From Pirellulaceae bacterium (lineage in GTDB: Bacteria; Planctomycetota; Planctomycetia; Pirellulales; Pirellulaceae): DNA of 33,032 bases. The stretch covers positions 1 through 33,032 of the forward strand of contig JAHDXO010000089.1 in NCBI GenBank assembly GCA_023382975.1. The letters are read 5' to 3'. The translations under genes and the position numbers were made by a program. This document shows positions 1-6,519 of this stretch, piece by piece. Below the pieces are notes generated by a model. That model was not told the origin of the DNA. It was given only the letters and a program-made list of their open reading frames with translations, and did no database searches. Positions within the stretch are counted from its first letter, which is position 1. Each line of letters starts with the position of its first letter.

Positions 1-54
1 TGTGATAAACTCTAGCACATGGCTAAAGCTCAACGTCCAGCTTAAGCAAAACAG

Positions 55-456
55 ATGAAGGTCCCTCGGGATTTTTCTGGTAGAGACGAATGGGCTGGCC
101 TGAGGACGATCGGTATGGTGGTCAATCATACTGAGTGCAACGGCGTTTTCAGCGATGACGTGAGATACTACATCAGCAGTCTGCCCTTGGGTGTCAAGCG
201 ATTCGCCGCATGTGTCCGCGGCCATTGGGGAATCGAAAACGGTCTACACTGGACGCTCGATGTCACTTTTGATGAAGATCAATCACGAATCGGCAAAGAC
301 AACGGCGCAGAGAACATGGGCCTGTTGCGACGAATCGCTATATCTGTCTTGAAGAGCCATCGGGGAGATAAGCGAAGCGTACGACAGCGTCGTCTGCGAA
401 GCGGCTGGGATCGGGACTATTTGCTAAAAATCCTTGGAAAAGCTGCTGCTAGCTGA
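55..456 (+). pseudogene. ISAs1-family transposase, C-terminal part
   Basis: This is the last third of a DDE transposase of the ISAs1 family, which moves an insertion sequence by cut-and-paste. The family signature is clear: RYYISSLPLG, then RGHWGIENGLHWTLDVTFDE, then a GAENMGLLRR stretch, and a C-terminus ending GWDRDYLLKILGKAAAS. Family members are usually about 350-400 aa, so the N-terminal helix-turn-helix region and the first catalytic aspartates are missing. The same frame contains stop codons at 13-15 and 43-45, so the coding frame is broken or shifted just upstream of the visible part. The ATG at 55 is therefore only the start of the open stretch and not a real start. The C-terminus looks natural. 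The copy is probably inactive. Confidence 0.8.
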
Positions 457-625
457 GTGCGCTCGCCGTGTCGAGTCGCTTGATCGCTTCCGCCTCAGAT
501 GTGACCTTCTTGTTGCCAACCTGGAAACGGGTCGGCTTGCCATCCGAGTCCTGCCCGACGACGGGCCGCCACCGTCCAAGATGGTCAGGTCGGGGGAGAT
601 TTCCGTGGTACGTCTTCGGTCGCAT
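449..625 (-). pseudogene. Truncated element-associated gene, N-terminal fragment
   Basis: A 58-residue fragment starts with MRPKTYHGNLPRPDHLGRWR and continues to about AIKRLD, after which the frame becomes junk and stops inside the end of the ISAs1 copy. From memory, similar N-termini (RPKTYHG, LGRWRP, FQVGNK) occur in planctomycete proteins that accompany integrases; the function is not known to me. The last few residues come from DNA beside the transposase, so an insertion or deletion involving the IS most likely removed the rest of the gene. It lies outside the tRNA-bounded element and is probably a relic of an older insertion. The family match is from memory and is the weakest part of the call. 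Confidence 0.5.
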
Positions 626-774
626 ACTGTGTCTCCTGTGGAGACGATCATAGCGCGAAATTCGTCTAAAGTAACCCAGAAATTCGCCCACGGGGCAAGT
701 TCCCACAATGCACAGGAAGCCATAGAACGACGTAAGCTGCTTGTGTATTTAGACTTACGAACAGAGCCCGCAAG

Positions 775-798
775 AAAAAAAGCCCACGAAGGTGGGCT
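775..798 (-). terminator. Intrinsic terminator, probably the native one of tRNA-Ala
   Basis: On the minus strand a 7-bp stem (AGCCCAC/GTGGGCT, loop of 4) is followed by an uninterrupted run of seven T. It lies 5 nt beyond the tRNA 3' fragment at 804-849, in the direction in which that tRNA would be transcribed. Before the element inserted, it would have ended tRNA-Ala transcription. It is now about 11.7 kb away from the intact tRNA. Confidence 0.7.
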
Positions 799-802
799 GG
801 AG

Positions 803-849
803 GTGGAGACGAACGGGCTCGAACCGTCAACCCCCGGCTTGCAAAGCCG
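803..849 (-). repeat. attL: 47-bp copy of the tRNA-Ala 3' portion
   Basis: These 47 bases are identical to 12499-12545. They correspond to the discriminator base, the acceptor 3' strand, the T arm, the variable loop and most of the anticodon arm of tRNA-Ala, read on the minus strand. Sequence to the right of 849 departs from the tRNA, so this copy is only a 3' fragment. Together with the copy beside the integrase it defines the attachment core of an element integrated in the tRNA gene. Confidence 0.9.
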
Positions 850-1136
850 AAGGCACTGAAATGCAAGGCGGGAATTCACAAGGGGTTACGGAAACGCTGC
901 CGGTTGTGTCCGCCAATATCGCCGCCTCGAACGCGGAAACGGTTCACGCCGAACACCTCGACGGACACCAGGAAGACAAGAGCGAAGGGGACGCCGACAG
1001 GCTGGACGACCTGCTATCCGAGGAACTCGACCGGCTCGCCGCCGAACTGCGGGCGCGGCTCTCGCCGCCGGACAGGCGGAGATTGGCAAATCTGCTTGCA
1101 GGGGTCGATGGTTGCCAAGTACCCGAGACCGACTGA
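850..1136 (+). CDS. Left-end ORF, C-terminal extension of the integrase in the circular form
   Basis: The open frame has no start codon of its own inside the element: it enters from the att core in the frame that reads the tRNA antisense strand as TGSNRQPPACKA. It then continues for about 95 residues to a stop at 1134-1136. The integrase frame reads the same core in the same frame at the right end. In an excised circle the two would join without a break: from the integrase start at 10862 through the core to 1136 is 1971 nt, exactly 657 codons. The C-terminal half (LDDLLSEELDRLAAELRARL, then LSPPDRRRLANLLAG) is charged and helical in appearance. An upstream ATG at 792 could give a stand-alone 114-aa product in the integrated state, but no good ribosome site is seen. 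Confidence 0.45.
907..925 (+). repeat. 19-bp direct repeat near attL, possible integrase arm site
   Basis: The sequence TGTCCGCCAATATCGCCGC is identical to 12350-12368. This copy lies 57 bp inside attL and the partner lies 130 bp inside attR, in the same orientation. In the circular form the two copies would flank the attachment core, which is where lambda-type integrases have arm-binding sites. The two copies are read in different frames, so shared protein sequence does not explain the repeat. Confidence 0.45.
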
Positions 1137-1789
1137 CGACACGGTACGGGGCTGCCTGCCGTACCAAGACCGGAACGGAAGGGGAAAACGTGGCGGGGTT
1201 CGGTGGATTCGGCCTGGACCGGAATCGTCAGGCGGAAGCGGGCGAGGTGCTTCGGGATGCGAGGGCACGCCCAGCGATGCTGCCATGCTGGTGGGCTACT
1301 GGTGGCAACGCTGGCCCTGGGGCTGCTGGTCGCGATCTCCGGCCCTGGAACTGGCGGAGGCGTCGCGCTTCCCACTCGGCAACGGCCCGTAGGATCGGGA
1401 GCGGAGAGCTGCGGCGGACGCCGAAAGAGACGGCGGCGATGGCGAGCGGTTCGCGGTGGCCAGAAAAGCGCACGGAAGCGGTGGGGTCCCCCCGGCGCCG
1501 GCGGAGGTTTTAGCCACACCCCCCGCCCCTTTCCGACACGCCGGGCGAGGCATCCCCTTCCACCGCGGCACCGTCTCGCTGTTAAAATGGGGCGGCCTGA
1601 CAGATGAACTCGAAACCAAGTCACGACGGTCCGAGTCGGTTGCAGGCCCTCGATAAGCGTCATAGGCTCGGCACAGTGTTAACATCCTTCATTGAGATTC
1701 TGCGGAACCGCAACGCTGAAGACAGATTGACTAATCGATGCGCAATTGGCCTGCTCTGCAGATAGATGCGGAGAGCGGTTCGCTTGTTG
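1137..1789. other. Left-end stretch without a confident gene
   Basis: This is about 650 bp, very G+C rich up to about 1560. Several frames are open on both strands but overlap each other, lack ribosome sites and show no recognisable domain. One frame (about 1260-1390) could encode a single hydrophobic segment, too weak to call. From about 1640 onward the base composition becomes A+T richer, leading into the protease gene. At 1779-1801 an imperfect hairpin with a 6-bp stem (CGCTTG/CAAGCG) straddles the protease stop codon and could slow transcription, but no T-run follows. Confidence 0.5.
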
Positions 1790-3643
1790 CTAGAAAGCAA
1801 GCGTCGATTTTCGGATCACCGCGGGACTTCTCCAGTTAAAAAACATTTTACTCATAAACCAATCACGTCCAAGAATTGATTCGGCCTTACGTTCGTAGGT
1901 GACAGCCGTTAGATCCTTGAACCCGCTCCTGCCGCGATGGATGAAGCAGATGCCAGCGTATGCGTGCCCGTTGTTGGGCTCTAGCTTTAGCACTTGTCGA
2001 TACGCTTGTTCTGCCGCTGGATCATCGCCCGCATCGTGATATGCCATTCCCAGCCCCAGCCACGTCAAGACTTCGATTGAATTCGTTTTGGAGTATCCCT
2101 TTGAGTTACGCCAGCCTTTATCCAGGTGGAAGCTTATTAACTCGTAATCTTCTGCGTTCTTTGTCAATTCCAAGACCCTCCTAAAGTGCTTGATTGCGTC
2201 TTGGTGATCGTCACTTAAGAGGTGAACTGCAAGGTTGTAATGCGCGCCCAAATGCTCTGGGGCGAGTGCCACTGCCGTCTTGAACATCCCGGTAGCCTCA
2301 GTTCCATACTGTTGTATGCCGAGAATGTTGTACGCTTCCGCATTGAGTGGATCAAGTTCGCTCACTCTCTTGCATGCTGCCAGACAGTTGTCCCAGGTTT
2401 CACTGGAATGTGGCACATCATTGACGTCGGCTAAAGACGCCAATGCATACTTAAGCAGCGTTTGGGTGTTGGACGAGTCCATTTGGAGAGAAGCGTCAAA
2501 TGCCTGATAAGCGCCCTTGAAATTGCTCAACCGGAATTCCACAGTTCCCATAGCTGCCCAATAGCCAGCGCCTCGTTGTGTTTTGGGCACCTGGGCAAGC
2601 AAGCGGATTGTTTCACGCAGATCACCTGACCTAAACGCCTTTCCCGCAGCTACCAACCTCTGGTTGTCGTCGCTAATCGTGGCTGGAAATAGTTCCGCTC
2701 CAGAGGCCAGTCTGTTTACTTCAGAAAGAGTTCTTGGTTTGCCGCATCGTCGTAGTAGCTCGTTAAGATCCGAAGCAGGTCTAGCAAAATTCAGATTCTG
2801 CCCTCCGATCAATTGACTGTAGACGACGCCGACAACCCTTCCATCTGCAAGTACAAGTGGTCCGCCACTAGATCCAGGGCTGATTGGAGCCGTTGTCTGA
2901 AGTGCGAAGCTTCCCTCTGATACTTGTCTATGACCGCTAACCAGCCCTTCGCTGATCGTGTTTTCCAGACCTTTCGGATTGCCAATTGCGAATACGCGAG
3001 TACCAACCGATGGAGGCTGGACAGCCAACTCTAGCGTCGGAGAGTCTGATCGCGGTACTTCCAGAATTGCCAAGTCCCGTGCTTGGTCGAACGCAACGAC
3101 ACCAAGGACCGACTGTGCCAAATCTTTCCCAGTGCGCACCACTGCGCTATGTCCTCGTGAAAAGACGTGCATGTTTGTCGCAACTAGTCCGTACCGATGC
3201 ACGAAGAAACCCGATCCGGATGAAATGTGGTTGTTTCGTTCGTCGTATACATCCACTGATACCACAGAAGGAGAGACGCGACGAAACAGTTCAGCGGGAG
3301 TTAAATCGCCTTTGATCCCCGGTTCCGTTCCAACCGGCGGCGTTGCCTCGTTGATCGTTTCTGGTGTAGCCGACTTGCTAAGAGGCGATGTCGGCTCTTG
3401 CGATTGGACGTAAGCCCCGCCCGTTCCGAATAGAACAACATACAGTGAGATTCGAAGAATTACTCTCGTGGTATCTCGGCGCGTCGTTCGAGCCCAGGCC
3501 AGCGCCGCATTAGAAGCCGCCGTGCCGACCAGATCAGGATTACCGGACGCCACTTTGCAAACGAGCGCCGCGGGATGTTCCGACAGAACCGCGAAGTAGA
3601 TTCCAAATTGGGGATCGGCACCTTTCAGCTTTACAATTCCCAT
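1790..3643 (-). CDS. Trypsin-like serine protease with TPR repeats
   Basis: With the ATG at 3643 the product is about 617 aa. A hydrophobic segment near residues 60-78 (RVILRISLYVVLFGTGG) suggests a membrane anchor or signal sequence. A trypsin/DegP-type domain follows at about 120-295: catalytic His159 in ATNMHVF, Asp190 in RDLAILEV and Ser259 in PGSSGGPL. The C-terminal half carries tetratricopeptide units (for example LLKYALASL, NAEAYNILG, AAEQAYRQVLKLEPNNGHAYAG). No PDZ domain is seen, unlike HtrA. The frame is open further upstream to 3823; the N-terminus is uncertain, and a start nearer the hydrophobic segment is also possible. The gene is clearly more A+T rich than the replication genes of the element and points the other way, as expected for cargo gained separately. 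Trypsin plus repeat proteins occur in some bacterial defence systems, but a role here is only inference. Confidence 0.8.
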   Translation of the reverse strand: MGIVKLKGADPQFGIYFAVLSEHPAALVCKVASGNPDLVGTAASNAALAWARTTRRDTTRVILRISLYVVLFGTGGAYVQSQEPTSPLSKSATPETINEATPPVGTEPGIKGDLTPAELFRRVSPSVVSVDVYDERNNHISSGSGFFVHRYGLVATNMHVFSRGHSAVVRTGKDLAQSVLGVVAFDQARDLAILEVPRSDSPTLELAVQPPSVGTRVFAIGNPKGLENTISEGLVSGHRQVSEGSFALQTTAPISPGSSGGPLVLADGRVVGVVYSQLIGGQNLNFARPASDLNELLRRCGKPRTLSEVNRLASGAELFPATISDDNQRLVAAGKAFRSGDLRETIRLLAQVPKTQRGAGYWAAMGTVEFRLSNFKGAYQAFDASLQMDSSNTQTLLKYALASLADVNDVPHSSETWDNCLAACKRVSELDPLNAEAYNILGIQQYGTEATGMFKTAVALAPEHLGAHYNLAVHLLSDDHQDAIKHFRRVLELTKNAEDYELISFHLDKGWRNSKGYSKTNSIEVLTWLGLGMAYHDAGDDPAAEQAYRQVLKLEPNNGHAYAGICFIHRGRSGFKDLTAVTYERKAESILGRDWFMSKMFFNWRSPAVIRKSTLAF

Positions 3644-4131
3644 CTTCAGCATCCAATCATCGCTAGGGTTCTGGCGATCCGTCGCTGCCGACGTACGATG
3701 CGCCGGCCCGTTGCGTGCGAATCGTGGTTTTTGGAATATCCCTGGTTCGCTGGTTGCTCCGTAGCGAAGTGCGGTTGCCCCTGTCTCTGGCATTCCGAAC
3801 ACTTCGCCCGGAAAAACTACCAACTATCGTGTCTTATACACACCAAGGATATCCGCGTCAAATCGCCACGTAGACACGACAGGGGCGGACGCATGCCAAC
3901 TGAAGCCGAAAGAGGGGGTGAGGGCGGACGGACTGCCCGGCTTCCTGTCCGGATGGCCCCGCGGTGGGCTGCGTTTTCGGGGCCGCGCGCGCGAACTCGA
4001 TGATTGAATTCGGGGTTTTGGATTATTAAACTGGCGGGTGTCCGGGGTCGCTCCCTGGGCGTCGCGACTCGGGCGGCCCGCTTTTTCTGTCTTGGCGGGT
4101 CGTTCGATTCGCCCCTCGAAAGACAGAAATC
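3644..4131. other. Divergent intergenic region
   Basis: About 490 bp separate the protease start used here from the 397-aa gene on the other strand. The first 180 bp may be part of the protease gene if translation begins upstream of 3643. The rest contains G+C-rich runs (about 3880-3995), an A+T-rich patch (4000-4035) suited to a promoter, and the inverted repeat at 4084-4129. I see no further gene. Confidence 0.4.
4084..4129 (+). promoter_or_regulatory. Inverted repeat just before a start codon
   Basis: Perfect 10-bp arms, TTTCTGTCTT (4084-4093) and AAGACAGAAA (4120-4129), enclose 26 bases and end 2 nt before the ATG at 4132. In mRNA this hairpin would cover the ribosome-binding region of the following gene, where no Shine-Dalgarno motif is apparent. 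It may be a translational switch or an operator for a dimeric regulator. Confidence 0.45.
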
Positions 4132-5325
4132 ATGGCAGCCCCGACAGATAGACCAATCACCACCCCAAGGTTGGCCGACATTCTGCTGCGACTTGGCGAG
4201 TCTTACGCGATTCGTCAGAAGCGGCGGGATAGGTACGAGAAGCGGCCCCGCATCGATGAATTTGTGGTTGCGAGATTCGCCGCTGCGTGGAGGCGAGGAG
4301 AACAGCATGGACTGTTTGAAGCAACGCCACCCGAGACGGTTGGTGCCATGTGCGCAATGATTGGTCGCCTTCGCTTCGACGAGGAATGCTGGGGGCCGCA
4401 CAACATCAGAAGCATCGAAGCGCGTCGCAGAATTGAAAAAGACCTGATCCCGGCGGCGATTCACCCGGCGGAGCGAGAACGGTTCCTTGCGATGCGATTT
4501 CCGGAGGCCGACGAGTGGCTTAGGGAGCGGGCGGCGGCGTACGACCAGGAAGACAAACGCATCTGGGCAGGTGGTGAGGACCACCCATACCTGGAGGTCG
4601 TGGATTGGGTTGCAAGGCGTACCGGACTGCCGGGAAAAGTGATTTGCAAAGCCGTCAGGAAGCGGTTTTCCGGCTTCCCTGAAGTAGTGGACCGCTTGCG
4701 GGGCATCGATGAGCGCGGCGAAACTGCGGAACTGTGGCAGATGATCCAGAAACTTGGTGGTGAGGATGGCACGCCCCCAGTAGTTGCCCCGATCATCGCG
4801 GCGCTTTCGAAGGGCGCGCCCGATCCGCCGCGAGTCACGGACAAGAGCGAAGGGGACGGTACCAGGACGGTTGACACGCCGCCACCGTCGCCGCCGGCGC
4901 TGGCGACGACACCACCGGGGACGGACAATAGCGAAGGGGACGGGGACAAGGGGGATGACGCGAACGCGACGCCGGACAAGGATAGGCACGACAAGTTGGG
5001 ACGTATGGCACGGGCATACCGAACCGCCTACCTTTCCTACTGTTACGCGATGGCAAGATGCCGCGACTTTCAAAACCGCCAAGCCGAAGGACAAAGGGTT
5101 TTCGACTGGGAAGTTTACGACTGGTTGCAGGAAAACGAATTCGATGAACGCGACTTCGATTTGAAAGACGAACACCAAAGGGAACTGGCAAACTACAAGC
5201 TTCCTTTGCTTGATACTTGGAAAACATACGTTCGCAAAGGACGCGCCGTCTTCAACGAACAAAAGAATGTCCGCCGCGACGACCCCCTAGCAAAGGGAAA
5301 TGTAAAACGGCGCAACGAAATCTGA
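4132..5325 (+). CDS. Element protein of unknown function, 397 aa
   Basis: I do not recognise a catalytic domain. Residues 1-220 are charged and mostly helical in appearance. Residues about 235-285 form a low-complexity linker rich in Pro, Thr, Asp and Gly in which SEGDG is repeated. The C-terminal 110 residues form a second compact unit (AYRTAYLSYCYAMARCRDF, then EVYDWLQENEF, then LPLLDTWKTYVRKGRAVFNEQK). From memory, similar Tyr/Trp-rich C-terminal units occur in hypothetical proteins of planctomycete integrative elements. The DNA for the linker repeats a motif (GACAAGAGCGAAGGGGAC) also present near the left end at 975-992. It is transcribed toward the replication genes but separated from them by a 308-bp region. 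Confidence 0.75.
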   Translation: MAAPTDRPITTPRLADILLRLGESYAIRQKRRDRYEKRPRIDEFVVARFAAAWRRGEQHGLFEATPPETVGAMCAMIGRLRFDEECWGPHNIRSIEARRRIEKDLIPAAIHPAERERFLAMRFPEADEWLRERAAAYDQEDKRIWAGGEDHPYLEVVDWVARRTGLPGKVICKAVRKRFSGFPEVVDRLRGIDERGETAELWQMIQKLGGEDGTPPVVAPIIAALSKGAPDPPRVTDKSEGDGTRTVDTPPPSPPALATTPPGTDNSEGDGDKGDDANATPDKDRHDKLGRMARAYRTAYLSYCYAMARCRDFQNRQAEGQRVFDWEVYDWLQENEFDERDFDLKDEHQRELANYKLPLLDTWKTYVRKGRAVFNEQKNVRRDDPLAKGNVKRRNEI

Positions 5326-5633
5326 CACCAGACACCCGACGAAACCGACGCTGCGATAGTCCGGTTTATAAGTCCGCCTTGAGGAAAACCGCAAAGCGGA
5401 CTGTCTGGAAATTTTTTCTGGTTCTTTCTGCTGGCTCTCTATGGGCTCTTTCCGTGGGTTCTCTGCGGTTGTCAATCGCGCAATTCTCTACAAAACCTTG
5501 ACTTATCGTGAATTCGCCTTTCGTGAAAAGCGGACTTTTGGAAGTCCGCTTTGTGGTCTTTAGCTGGCGACGATTGGAAACCGCAGGGCGCGGTTGGCTC
5601 GCTAGCAAGACCTTTGCATAAGGACAAGGTTCG
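5326..5633. promoter_or_regulatory. Iteron-like intergenic region, candidate origin or operator
   Basis: No gene is seen here. The region holds four direct copies of GGYTCTYT at 5420, 5433, 5444 and 5457, spaced 11-13 bp, about one helical turn. An A+T-richer stretch follows (5475-5520). The heptamer AGTCCGC or its complement appears four times (5371, 5396, 5530, 5543), two of them in the perfect hairpin at 5527-5552. Such a mix resembles replication origins and regulatory regions of small replicons. It lies directly before the excisionase-like gene. Confidence 0.4.
5527..5552. repeat. Perfect 11-bp-stem hairpin
   Basis: AAAGCGGACTT and AAGTCCGCTTT are separated by four bases (TTGG). The symmetric arms begin with A and end with T, so the structure could act as a bidirectional terminator between the upstream gene and the excisionase-like gene, or as a protein site related to the other AGTCCGC copies in this region. 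Confidence 0.5.
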
Positions 5634-5891
5634 ATGACCGTAACAAAGCCGGGTGCGCCGGCCGTAGAACTCGCCGCCGTAGAACTCGCCGCCGCGCTGT
5701 TGGATGTCCAAAACGTGGCTGCTTTGCTGAACTGTTCGCCGCAACACGTCCGAAGGCTCGCGGACTCAGGCAAGATGCCTAGACCCATTCGTCTAGGGGG
5801 TCTTGTTCGCTGGCGCAAGACGGATCTTGAAAGCTGGCTCGACCGGGGGGCTCCATCTTGCCGCGATGGCGGCGGCAGGGTCGGCCGCTGA
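5634..5891 (+). CDS. AlpA/excisionase-like helix-turn-helix protein
   Basis: The 85-aa product carries the MerR-type DNA-binding fold used by AlpA and phage excisionases at residues about 24-69: LLDVQNVAALLNCSPQHVRR, then SGKMPRPIRLGGLVRWRK, then LESWL. Such proteins bend att-site DNA to drive excision, or activate element genes. A Shine-Dalgarno AAGGA lies shortly upstream. The N-terminus contains a 15-bp tandem duplication that gives the repeat VELAAVELAA. It is the first gene of a plus-strand series leading to primase and helicase. An excision role is inferred from the presence of an integrase and att sites; a purely regulatory role is also possible. Confidence 0.8.
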   Translation: MTVTKPGAPAVELAAVELAAALLDVQNVAALLNCSPQHVRRLADSGKMPRPIRLGGLVRWRKTDLESWLDRGAPSCRDGGGRVGR

Positions 5892-5900
5892 AAAACGGTT

Positions 5901-5917
5901 GGCGGGACGGTCCCGCC
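5901..5917. promoter_or_regulatory. 17-bp dyad after the excisionase-like gene
   Basis: GGCGGGAC and GTCCCGCC are separated by a single G. The centre is too tight for an RNA hairpin with a full stem, so a dimeric DNA-binding protein is the better reading. It lies 9 bp after the stop codon of the HTH gene and 93 bp before the next start, a suitable place for an operator. Confidence 0.35.
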
Positions 5918-6010
5918 CGTATCTGTACCAGAACACAAAAACCAGGCGGTCGCGCGTTTTTGAAGGGGCTAGGCTCTGCGCGGTCCGCTCAGAATCGAAG
6001 TGAGGCAACG

Positions 6011-6424
6011 ATGGACACGGGAGGATTAGCGGAATATCGGGCCAAGGTCGCGGCGGGCGAGATCCAGCCGCGGAAGGGTCAAAAGCCCGTTGATCAAATT
6101 TCGCCGCTCCAGGCGATCCGGCGCAAGTGCTTGGAGTGTTGCGAGGGGTCGGCCGCCGAGGTGAGGCTCTGCGCCACTACGGGTTGCCCGTTGTGGCTCT
6201 GGCGATTGGGCAGACGTCCGGCGACGGTTCGAGAGCGGACGCCGGAATGGCTCGATCCTGAGTACGTTCTGCGCGAAGGGGCGTTTCAGTGCCTTCGAGA
6301 ACTGGGGCCGGGTAACGCGGTGCTCGACGGCGATTTCAGCCGCGAACTGAAGGCGCGATTTCCTGAGCGTTGGGCGGAGGTGACCGGGCGGCGCGACGAA
6401 GGTGACCCCGGCCAGGAGACCTGA
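6011..6424 (+). CDS. Small cysteine-rich phage/element protein
   Basis: The 137-aa product has the pattern IRRKCLECCEGSAAEVRLC followed by TTGCPLWLWRLGR. This Cys-x2-Cys-Cys ... Cys ... Cys-Pro-Leu-Trp arrangement is common in small phage and integrative-element proteins next to replication genes and probably binds zinc; the function is not known to me. The ATG at 6011 is chosen because the conserved region begins about 30 residues later and a weak GAGG precedes it; the open frame extends upstream without support. The C-terminal part (FSRELKARFPERWAEVTGR) is charged. A strong hairpin follows 25 bp after the stop. Confidence 0.7.
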   Translation: MDTGGLAEYRAKVAAGEIQPRKGQKPVDQISPLQAIRRKCLECCEGSAAEVRLCATTGCPLWLWRLGRRPATVRERTPEWLDPEYVLREGAFQCLRELGPGNAVLDGDFSRELKARFPERWAEVTGRRDEGDPGQET

Positions 6425-6449
6425 ACCGGCACGAAGCCCAGAAGACGAT

Positions 6450-6479
6450 AACCCGCGGCGGTGGGCGCCGCCGCGGGTT
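6450..6479 (+). terminator. Strong 12-bp-stem hairpin after the cysteine-rich protein gene
   Basis: Perfect arms AACCCGCGGCGG (6450-6461) and CCGCCGCGGGTT (6468-6479) enclose 6 bases. No T-run follows, so it would be a pausing or mRNA-stabilising structure, or a weak terminator, between this gene and the DUF669-like gene at 6520. Confidence 0.5.
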
Positions 6480-6519
6480 CGCTCTGAACTTGCACCTCGA
6501 ACGACAAGGATTTTCGAAG

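Noticed and set aside
434..859. 141-codon plus-strand open frame left of and across attL
   Set aside because: It overlaps the antisense fragment, the tRNA terminator and the tRNA fragment, and has no ribosome site. The C-terminus (TNGLEPSTPGLQS) is merely antisense tRNA.
1203..1607. Small membrane protein gene at the element left end
   Set aside because: A single hydrophobic stretch is present, but the rest is an Arg/Gly-rich shadow of G+C-rich DNA, with competing frames and no ribosome site.
3817..5262. 481-codon open frame on the minus strand antisense to the 397-aa gene
   Set aside because: It has a basic, low-complexity composition with no domain or ribosome site. The plus-strand frame over the same DNA has coherent protein character and a better start context.
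5326..5633. CRISPR array
   Set aside because: The repeats are only 7-8 bases, are not separated by uniform unique spacers, and no cas gene is present. No other region shows regular long repeats.
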